DNA of 64,000 nucleotides from GCA-2730975 sp937893275 (GTDB taxonomy: Bacteria > Verrucomicrobiota > Verrucomicrobiia > Opitutales > Seribacteraceae). The stretch is from positions 21,661 through 85,660 of the forward strand of contig CAXAHJ010000005.1 of NCBI GenBank assembly GCA_963968595.1. The letters run 5' to 3'. Made by a program: the position numbers and the translations under genes. Shown one piece after another: positions 34,399-41,218 of this stretch (the first letter of the stretch is position 1; each line of letters opens with the position of its first letter). The notes under the pieces are model-generated. The model ran no database searches, was not told the DNA's origin, and saw only the letters and a program-made list of their open reading frames with translations.

Positions 34399-36675
34399 CT
34401 AACTGACCTTTCTTGTTTTGCCGTCAGCTTTCTCAGGACCTTGCTTCCCGTAGTACTTGTTATAATACTTGTATCGGAAGTAACCATAGCCATAGTAACC
34501 CGAATAGTAGTAGCCTGGTGTCTTCTTTTCGGGTAAATCATTGAGCACAACGCCTAACACATTTGCTCCCGTTTCCTCCAAGCTCTCGATTAGATTTTTA
34601 GCCACTTTACGCGCCACTTTGCCATAACGAGTTACAAAAATCACCTCATCCACCTTACGAGCCATGGCAAGTGAATCAGGGAAAAGTCCAATCGGAGGAC
34701 TGTCGATAATGATGATTTCCGCGTTTTGCTTGAGGCTAAAGAGCATCTTATCGAACTCTGGCTTTTCTAGCATTTCCGTGGCGGCGCGGGTTTTTCCGCC
34801 AGAAGGCAAGATTAAGAGGTTGGGATAGATTTCTACTAGTGTTCCGCTATCCCAAAAGTCATATGTGGGGCTAGGGTTTGCCACTGTCTCATTTATCAGC
34901 GTAAGCAATCCTCGGTCATTATTTACTCCACAAAATTTATGAAGTCCAGGTCGTCGTAAATCAAAATCAATCAGAATAGTTTTACGCCCGTGATTGGCGC
35001 AACTGTAAGCCAAATTAGCGGCAAGCAAACTCTTCCCTTCACTTGGAATAGCACTAGTAATTAAAATGGTTTTGGGGTAATCCGTCTTGGAGTTCATTTG
35101 TATACGACTATACATGCTCCGAAAGGCTTCCGTGAGACCATCGTCTAGTTCGTTTCCGACAATAAGCGGTCGATCGCTCTCTTTAACTTCAGATATCTTC
35201 GGAATACCGGCAATTAGGTCCTGACCAAGAAAAACTTCTATATCCCAAGGAGATTTTATGCGATTATCAATAAATTCAAAACCAATCGGGATCAGAACAA
35301 AGAGAATGGCGAAAATCATCATCCCTTTGTTGTGAACATCCGGTAAGTTAGGACTTATTTGTATGCCCGGATATGCAAAATCCATCGCGTGAAGAGGGTC
35401 ACCTTGCTCTTGCGGAAGAGCTATTTGAATGACAACATCTTGCAGTCGTCGTTGAATCGTGTCTGTAGAACCTCTTTGAATCTGAAGTTTTCGATCCAGT
35501 ACCGCTAGTTTGGTTTCCATTTCACTAAGTGCAACGGACTCGCCCTGAACTTTATCCATCGCCGCCGCAAATTCTTGTTCTTGAGCCTCTAGTTGATGGT
35601 ACTTGTCTTTCAGGTCCTCAATCGAAGCTTTGACCTCAAGTTGCAGAATCCTTTCGACATCTTGTATTTGCCGTGCGTTCTCGATCATCTTTGGATGATT
35701 CGAAAGGTACTTTTGCTCATAAAGTCGACGAGTTTGTTCCAGGTCGAAAAGTCTGGTCTGGAGGGCGGGAACATTTCCAAAACTTTCTATGGCATCGATT
35801 TTAAAGTATTCCTTGATGGCATCAATGTTTGCATTCACATCTTGGGAAACTCCGGCATTTTCGGCACGAAAGTTAATGCTGGCTTGTATTTGAATAATTT
35901 GACGAAGGAGTGAGTTTATTCGGACTTTTTCCACTTTAGCCTTAGTGATTTCCGAATGATAACTACTTTTGCGAGAAGCATTATCCAATCTAGTGTCCTC
36001 AACAAATGGCAGTTCTTCATCTCGTTTGTATGTGGTCATTTCTTCCAGAATTCCAGCCTCCCGAGATTGACTTCCGACCAAAAGGTTTTCCAGAACTTCT
36101 CGAGCGGTTTCCACTATTTGGCCAGCTTCGTTCTTGTGAGATTTTTCATACTCTTTCTGAACAAGATCTGCAACGAGTTGTACGGATTGAGAGCTGCGCC
36201 CAGTTGCCGTTATTATGAAGACAGGTCTTCCTTCACCACTGACCGAAACGGAATAGCTTAAGATTGATGCGATATCTGGCAACTGCTCGTCATCATAGAC
36301 ATATGGCGCAAGCACAGTGCTTTTGTAAGACTTATTGTCTTTAATGCGTTCGAGAACGCGAACCCTCAACTCTTGACTTTTAAGCCCATCGTTATGCTTG
36401 CGAACCAGTTCTCCCAATTGATTGTCACGCTCGACGCGTTGTAGATTCAAAATGGCAGGGGGCGGAATGAGACGAAAGGAAGAAGAAGATTGGTAGATGT
36501 TAGGCTGTTGATATTCCTTGTAAACAAAACCCAAAGCAATGGGAAGTGAGAGTGCCATGGAAAGCAGCCAGCGGTCACGTATAATCAGAAAATAATCGAA
36601 AATACCTTTGAAACGACTCCGAGAAGTCGACTGCACAATTTCCTGAGACGGATCAGGGTTGGAGTAGGAGTCCAT
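34399..36675 (-). CDS. Wzc-like chain-length determinant / BY-type tyrosine kinase
   Basis: A 758-residue inner-membrane protein that controls exopolysaccharide polymerisation and export. The N-terminal Wzz domain has a helix near residues 36-52 and a second near 450, flanking a long periplasmic coiled coil. The cytoplasmic BY-kinase has Walker A S-A-I-P-S-E-G-K-S-L-L-A near 541-552, Walker A' I-L-I-D-F-D-L-R-R-P-G near 565 and Walker B I-I-I-I-D-S-P-P near 655. The tail carries a dense tyrosine cluster (12 Tyr in about 25 residues, P-G-Y-Y-Y-S-G-Y-Y-G-Y-G-Y...) as the likely autophosphorylation site. Its ATG lies 10 bases from the end of an insertion sequence that separates it from its presumed operon partners at 37.4-39.4 kb. 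Confidence 0.93.
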   Translation of the reverse strand: MDSYSNPDPSQEIVQSTSRSRFKGIFDYFLIIRDRWLLSMALSLPIALGFVYKEYQQPNIYQSSSSFRLIPPPAILNLQRVERDNQLGELVRKHNDGLKSQELRVRVLERIKDNKSYKSTVLAPYVYDDEQLPDIASILSYSVSVSGEGRPVFIITATGRSSQSVQLVADLVQKEYEKSHKNEAGQIVETAREVLENLLVGSQSREAGILEEMTTYKRDEELPFVEDTRLDNASRKSSYHSEITKAKVEKVRINSLLRQIIQIQASINFRAENAGVSQDVNANIDAIKEYFKIDAIESFGNVPALQTRLFDLEQTRRLYEQKYLSNHPKMIENARQIQDVERILQLEVKASIEDLKDKYHQLEAQEQEFAAAMDKVQGESVALSEMETKLAVLDRKLQIQRGSTDTIQRRLQDVVIQIALPQEQGDPLHAMDFAYPGIQISPNLPDVHNKGMMIFAILFVLIPIGFEFIDNRIKSPWDIEVFLGQDLIAGIPKISEVKESDRPLIVGNELDDGLTEAFRSMYSRIQMNSKTDYPKTILITSAIPSEGKSLLAANLAYSCANHGRKTILIDFDLRRPGLHKFCGVNNDRGLLTLINETVANPSPTYDFWDSGTLVEIYPNLLILPSGGKTRAATEMLEKPEFDKMLFSLKQNAEIIIIDSPPIGLFPDSLAMARKVDEVIFVTRYGKVARKVAKNLIESLEETGANVLGVVLNDLPEKKTPGYYYSGYYGYGYFRYKYYNKYYGKQGPEKADGKTRKVS

Positions 36676-36676
36676 T

Positions 36677-36684
36677 ATAATCTA
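36677..36684. repeat. Left target-site duplication of the IS1016-like element
   Basis: ATAATCTA directly before the left inverted repeat corresponds to ACAATCTA at 37397-37404 after the right end, 7 of 8 bases matching. Eight base pairs is the usual duplication length for the IS1595 family. The single mismatch suggests that the insertion is not brand new. Confidence 0.7.
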
Positions 36685-37396
36685 GGGGCTGTCCTAGCTA
36701 AGAAGTAGAAATAGGATGATAAAATGTATGCAAGAAGAAGTCGATTCAGCCCGTGCAAGCAAGTCGATCTGCTGAGGATGTTTGTTGCCGGAGCGACGAC
36801 TAGGGCGACCTCTGAAATCGTGGGCGTTCATCGCAACACCTTTAACAGTTTTTTCATGCGCCTTCGTCGTCTCATTGCAGGCAAGCTTCCCAGTTACGAG
36901 TTGTGTGGGGAAGTCGAAGCGGATGAAAGTTACTTCGGAAGAACTCGCAAAGGAAGGCGAGGTCGAGGAGCATCCGGAAAAGTAGCCGTGATCGGCTTGC
37001 TTAAGCGGAGCGGGAAGGTTTTTACTGCCATTGTCCCTAACGCAAGGACGGAGACTCTGCTGACGATCATCGAGGAAAAAGTAACACTCGACAACATTGT
37101 TTACACCGACTCCTTCAAAGCCTACAATACTGTCGATGTGAGCGACTTTCATCATATGCGGATCAACCATTCCGAACTCTTCGCAGACCGAGTAAATCAC
37201 ATCAATGAAATCCAAAATTTCTGGAATTTGGCGAAGCGTCATCTAAGGAAATTCAACGGCATTAAAAAAGTTAGTTTTCACTGGTTTCTAAAGGAGTGTG
37301 GATGGCGCTTCAATGGAGGCAACCATCAAAGCCTCTAGAAATAGCTTAAACAGTACTACTTGAAAGAAAAACATTAGTCTTAGCTAGGACAGTTCC
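36685..37396 (+). mobile_element. Complete IS1016-like insertion sequence (IS1595 family)
   Basis: The 712-base element is bounded by inverted repeats. The left end reads GGGGCTGTCCTAGCTAAGA (36685-36703). The right end, read on the other strand, is GGAACTGTCCTAGCTAAGA (37396-37378), 17 of 19 identical. An 8-base near-perfect target duplication flanks it. It carries one apparently intact transposase gene. Length, ends and transposase all fit the IS1016 group. It sits between the start of the Wzc-like gene and the export-protein gene; removing it and one duplication would leave those two genes 41 bases apart. Confidence 0.9.
36724..37338 (+). CDS. IS1016-like transposase (ISXO2-like DDE domain)
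   Basis: A 204-residue transposase with an N-terminal helix-turn-helix (T-R-A-T-S-E-I-V-G-V-H-R-N-T near residue 28) and the ISXO2-like DDE domain. E-V-E-A-D-E-S-Y-F-G near residue 65 holds the first Asp, and I-V-Y-T-D-S-F-K-A-Y near 132 the second. H-M-R-I-N-H-S-E-L-F-A-D is followed by N-E-I-Q-N-F-W-N-L-A-K-R-H-L-R-K-F-N-G with the C-terminal catalytic Asn/Glu region. The C-terminus (F-L-K-E-C-G-W-R-F-N-G-G-N-H-Q-S-L) is slightly shorter than in some relatives but no frameshift is visible, so it may be active. It reads opposite to the exopolysaccharide genes around it. Confidence 0.9.
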   Translation: MYARRSRFSPCKQVDLLRMFVAGATTRATSEIVGVHRNTFNSFFMRLRRLIAGKLPSYELCGEVEADESYFGRTRKGRRGRGASGKVAVIGLLKRSGKVFTAIVPNARTETLLTIIEEKVTLDNIVYTDSFKAYNTVDVSDFHHMRINHSELFADRVNHINEIQNFWNLAKRHLRKFNGIKKVSFHWFLKECGWRFNGGNHQSL

Positions 37397-37404
37397 ACAA
37401 TCTA
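37397..37404. repeat. Right target-site duplication of the IS1016-like element
   Basis: ACAATCTA immediately after the right inverted repeat, the partner of ATAATCTA at 36677-36684 (7 of 8 bases identical). Confidence 0.7.
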
Positions 37405-37436
37405 TTAAGGAAGAGCCAGCGTTGATGAAATGAAGT

Positions 37437-38072
37437 TCACACTAAGCGTTCTTTTACAAAAATCTGATCACCGGGATAAATCATGAAGGTGGAGTATTCC
37501 CCATTCGCAGCGGATCCACTGCTGAGAGCTTCTACATCAATTTCGTATGTCTTTGAGTTTTTGACTTTTCCCGATTCATCGTAAAAGGTGCGAGTAACCT
37601 TTACTTTTGTCTTGCTGGCTATATCTGTGAATCCCCCTGCTCGAGCAATAACTTGAACTATGTTCATTGCCTCGGCTTCAGGAGGAAAGGGGTATGCACC
37701 TTGTTTGTTAACTGAACCCGAAAGGAAAACGAAACGTTCCACATGCTTTGAAATTGTCACGGTCACTTTGGGGTCCCTGAAGATCAGTTGCCTACGATAC
37801 TCCTGGGCAATATATGTTTCCGCTTGCTTCGTGTTCATGTTAGCCAAAGGCAACTCTCCAATGTAAGCTAAGCGCACACGATTATCATTGTTGATCGTTG
37901 CTTCGATGTTGCAGTCGGGCTCTCCGAGTACCGCTACTCCAATGCGATCTCCGGATCTCAGTTTATATCCAGTCGGGTCGCGGAGAATGGAAGGATCGTC
38001 GTTGCGGGCAGATAATAGCGAGAAGGCGAAAACCAAAAACAAATACAATGGGAAGTTTAGAGAAACTTTCAC
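37437..38072 (-). CDS. Wza-like polysaccharide export protein
   Basis: A 211-residue exported protein with a signal peptide (KVSLNFPLYLFLVFAFSLLSA). The Poly_export domain (Y-K-L-R-S-G-D-R-I-G-V-A-V-L-G-E, then R-L-A-Y-I-G-E-L-P-L near residue 68) is followed by one SLBB-like domain (V-F-L-S-G-S-V-N-K-Q-G-A-Y...ARAGGFTDIA) and the closing I-Y-P-G-D-Q-I-F-V-K-E. There is no lipobox Cys and no C-terminal amphipathic helix, so it is a short Wza relative that may rely on the neighbouring barrel to cross the outer membrane. The start is a GTG. It is 15 bases downstream of the barrel gene. Confidence 0.9.
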   Translation of the reverse strand: MKVSLNFPLYLFLVFAFSLLSARNDDPSILRDPTGYKLRSGDRIGVAVLGEPDCNIEATINNDNRVRLAYIGELPLANMNTKQAETYIAQEYRRQLIFRDPKVTVTISKHVERFVFLSGSVNKQGAYPFPPEAEAMNIVQVIARAGGFTDIASKTKVKVTRTFYDESGKVKNSKTYEIDVEALSSGSAANGEYSTFMIYPGDQIFVKERLV

Positions 38073-38087
38073 AACTATGATATTATC

Positions 38088-39392
38088 TCAAAATCGGCCG
38101 TTCAGGTCAACTCGGACTAAGTGCCGTCCATAAGATTCGGAATCGCGGGCAATGTGTGAGAAGCTGTACCCGCCACTTGTGGTGAAATGCTTACTGAGAG
38201 TTTTAGTCACGTTGGTTCCAAAGCCAATGTTGTCGAGAGAATTGGAACTGGTTGAAGAGGTAGCACCTGATGTATCATAGGTGTAATCGGTCGTCCCATA
38301 GGATACATAAGCGGTTCCCGAAACATCGTCGGTGAATCGATGGTTTAATGAAACTCGACCTGTGGTATTGAGCATCGTATAACCTTGAGCTGACGGTGAG
38401 AACCCTCGGTTCAAATCAAACCCCATGGAAGTTTTGCGGTTTAAACTCCATTGCAATCCTGAACCAAGCGAAAGGGTGCTTTGTCCGGAAAAACTGGCAT
38501 CATCATAGACTTGCCGAACATAACCGATGTTAGCGTTGCCCGATAGCTTTGGGGATAATTCACCTTGAGCACCAAAACTCACTCCGTGAGTAGCCCCATC
38601 AGTTAGGCTGGATCCCCCGCCCCCAGACATATCTCTAGACCGCGAAAAGTTGTATTCAGTGAAGAAATCGAGTTTTTCAGAATAAATATAAAAAGCTCTG
38701 GCATAAATTGGAATTGTTGCAAGATCGCTGTAGGCGGAATTAGTTTGTCCTCCAGTTGCCCAATCTTGATAATCGCGGTAAGTGTAAGAAGTTCCCGCAC
38801 CTAAACCAAACTTTGAACTGTGGTTGTACCTTACGTTTGCGGCAACCAGAAAGTAAGAGTAACTAACGAGATCCTGCTCCAGAACACTGGTCTCCACCTT
38901 TTGTCCGAGATCAAAATTCATATCGAAGCGAATCTTTGCATTATTTGAAATTCGCTTCTTCAAAGATTCATCGAAGTCGATGCTGAAAGTGCTGGTTGGC
39001 TGAATGTAACTTTTTTTGTCATTCTTCACAAATTGAGCAAGTTGGACGCCAGCAGATCCACTAAAAGTAAACCAGCGTAGTTTCTTCGTGTAATGGATCG
39101 CAGGAGTAAATTTCAGGATCAAATCGTCTTCACTTTCAATTTCACCAGGAATCACTCCAGCCATACCTGAAGTTCTAACCGCCTGTAACGATTGAGAAGA
39201 AATGCCAAACACGCGAGAATCGTATTCCGCCGATAGCGAAGCACTCAGGTCGAATCGACCAAAAGCGGTCTCCTTCAGGGCAAATGCATTGCTCGCAACA
39301 ACATGAAAAACAACTAACAGACAAAGAAATAATTCTTTGTTAACTTCGAAAAAACGGGCAGTCATTTTAACGGGAGAATTGAAAACGGGCAT
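38088..39392 (-). CDS. Outer-membrane beta-barrel protein of the exopolysaccharide locus
   Basis: A 434-residue protein with a signal peptide ending near N-A-F-A-L, then repeated amphipathic strands rich in Ser, Thr, Gly and Tyr through to a C-terminal R-V-D-L-N-G-R-F ending in Phe, as in BAM substrates. Strands such as F-G-L-G-A-G-T-S-Y-T-Y-R and K-T-S-M-G-F-D-L-N-R-G-F-S-P recall the BBP2/PEP-CTERM-associated barrels encoded beside Wza/Wzc genes in other phyla. The start could be ATG 39392 or 39365; the second places fewer residues before the hydrophobic segment. It is the first gene of the minus-strand export unit and is divergent from the polymerase gene. Confidence 0.75.
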   Translation of the reverse strand: MPVFNSPVKMTARFFEVNKELFLCLLVVFHVVASNAFALKETAFGRFDLSASLSAEYDSRVFGISSQSLQAVRTSGMAGVIPGEIESEDDLILKFTPAIHYTKKLRWFTFSGSAGVQLAQFVKNDKKSYIQPTSTFSIDFDESLKKRISNNAKIRFDMNFDLGQKVETSVLEQDLVSYSYFLVAANVRYNHSSKFGLGAGTSYTYRDYQDWATGGQTNSAYSDLATIPIYARAFYIYSEKLDFFTEYNFSRSRDMSGGGGSSLTDGATHGVSFGAQGELSPKLSGNANIGYVRQVYDDASFSGQSTLSLGSGLQWSLNRKTSMGFDLNRGFSPSAQGYTMLNTTGRVSLNHRFTDDVSGTAYVSYGTTDYTYDTSGATSSTSSNSLDNIGFGTNVTKTLSKHFTTSGGYSFSHIARDSESYGRHLVRVDLNGRF

Positions 39393-39529
39393 AAAATAAA
39401 CTTTAGAAACAATTTTGACTACCTGGAGCAGTACGGCAACTCTAAAATCGAAGGGTTGCCCAGACCAATCTTTCCATATTTAGATGGCTTTTGACAAAAT
39501 GAGGTACGCATGAATCCAATCTTAGTGGG

Positions 39530-41203
39530 TTGAGAACACACGAAGTTTTTCTTTTTGGGCAAACAACTGTCTTGGTTGTTGTCATTTCTTGGGCGAAAGC
39601 AGGTCTCTTGTCGCCATGGGCAGAATGGTTTACTTCCGCAACAGTCTTGGGTGGACTTTTGGGAGTACTATTACTGAGGGCTGGAGATCGTCTTCCGTTT
39701 GCTTTCCCGTGGAAACCGATGGTTCCATTTGCCCTTTTCGTGGCGCTTGCAGGTGCAAGCATGCTCAACCCTTCTCACAATCCTCCAAGCCAGATTCCAT
39801 TAGATTTGGAACGATTCGAAGACGCAGCTCTTGGAGCTCCCGCCCTTGTTCCTTTTGTCGGAGACGAGTTTAGTGATGTTCTAAGCAGATCCGAAGTAGA
39901 TCCGGGACAAGCCATTGCTTTATTTTACAGGTTTCGCCGCGACTTTCAGGATAAATTCGATCGTTTCGACTCTCCTTTTGAACCATTTATCGAGGATTAC
40001 GAAAGCAATCTCAAGAGGTCTCATGCAGCATGGCTTCCTAGTTGCGTGACTGCTGATGCCTCCATTTGGAAGAGGTGCTGTCCTGTAGCAATTCTTGCTC
40101 TTCAAGCAATCATGCTGTGGCGATTCATGGGAAGCCGGCGGCTAATTCGAAAACTGCTTTTAATGATTGTTTTGAATGGGGCCCTTCTTGCTATAGCGGG
40201 GACTTTACAAAAACTTTCCTATGTACCCGGTGATAGGGTAAAAGAAATATGGGGTTTGTGGAATGCGCCCGAACCAAGATATTTCTTCAGCAGTTTCACT
40301 TACAAGAATCATTGGTCTGCTTTTGCCTTACTCTGCCTGGGAGTCGCCGTAAGTTTGGCATGGCGAGAGATCCGCCTAAAAGGAACACTGGCTTGGAGGC
40401 AACCGAAGTTGGCCGTTTGTTTGGTCGCGGCACTTTTTATTGGAATTACTATTCCCCTATCGGGTTCGCGGTCGGGTACTTTTTTACTTATAATTTTACT
40501 TATACTTCTTGCGATATTCGCTGGATGGATCGTCACCAGAAATTTTGATACTTCAAAAAAAAGATGGGCGGCATTCGGAGGGACAGCGTTTGCATGTTCT
40601 CTAACACTGGGCGCCATGGTATGGTTTGGTTTCAATCTTGATCGTGAAACTAAATCAGAGGCTGTCGGCAATACATTGCAACAATGGGAGAATTATCAAA
40701 AAGGTTCTCCGCCCATGCGCTATTATTTATGGAAAGACACTTTTAAAATGTTTCTCGACAAACCTATATTCGGCCATGGATTAGGTTCCTTTCGAGCCCT
40801 TCATCCCATCTATCAATCGGAGGAATATAAGAGAGAAAGAGAATATGGCTTGGCATCCGCTCATCGTAAACTAAAACCCCTCACCGAGCACAGTCACAAT
40901 GACTTGCTCCAATACTTAGCCGAAATAGGTGCCATAGGAGTTGCCTTGCTTCTACTGGTACCGACTCTTGGGATTTGGCAAAATAGAAAAAGTGTGTTCT
41001 CGACTACGCCTGACTGGTCATTAGTCGGGTGCATACTTTTTGCGATCTACTCTTTCGTTGATTTCCCGACCAGAACACCAGCTTGCTTGCTACTCCTTTC
41101 GCTGACACTATCATTAGCTCTCAAGCATGCCAGCCTCGAAAAAGAAAGGCTAGGAAGGCAACGGAACGGACAGACCGAAAAGAAAAGTTGTTTGACGTCT
41201 TGA
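39530..41203 (+). CDS. Wzy/O-antigen-ligase-family polysaccharide polymerase
   Basis: A 557-residue multi-spanning membrane protein with about ten hydrophobic helices and one large periplasmic loop (residues of about 360-440). The loop and following helix contain the Wzy_C signature region (I-F-G-H-G-L-G-S-F near residue 415 and L-T-E-H-S-H-N-D-L-L-Q-Y-L-A-E-I-G near residue 453). Enzymes of this family join lipid-linked repeat units into polymer or ligate glycans to an acceptor. The only possible start is a TTG at 39530, since a stop lies at 39500 in the same frame. It is divergent from the export unit and 15 bases upstream of the repeat-protein gene. Confidence 0.85.
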   Translation: MRTHEVFLFGQTTVLVVVISWAKAGLLSPWAEWFTSATVLGGLLGVLLLRAGDRLPFAFPWKPMVPFALFVALAGASMLNPSHNPPSQIPLDLERFEDAALGAPALVPFVGDEFSDVLSRSEVDPGQAIALFYRFRRDFQDKFDRFDSPFEPFIEDYESNLKRSHAAWLPSCVTADASIWKRCCPVAILALQAIMLWRFMGSRRLIRKLLLMIVLNGALLAIAGTLQKLSYVPGDRVKEIWGLWNAPEPRYFFSSFTYKNHWSAFALLCLGVAVSLAWREIRLKGTLAWRQPKLAVCLVAALFIGITIPLSGSRSGTFLLIILLILLAIFAGWIVTRNFDTSKKRWAAFGGTAFACSLTLGAMVWFGFNLDRETKSEAVGNTLQQWENYQKGSPPMRYYLWKDTFKMFLDKPIFGHGLGSFRALHPIYQSEEYKREREYGLASAHRKLKPLTEHSHNDLLQYLAEIGAIGVALLLLVPTLGIWQNRKSVFSTTPDWSLVGCILFAIYSFVDFPTRTPACLLLLSLTLSLALKHASLEKERLGRQRNGQTEKKSCLTS

Positions 41204-41218
41204 TTTGAGAGGTAATAA

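Noticed and set aside
36694..37242. 182-codon open frame opposite the transposase
   Set aside because: Antisense of the IS1016-like transposase, whose DDE motifs fix the coding strand.
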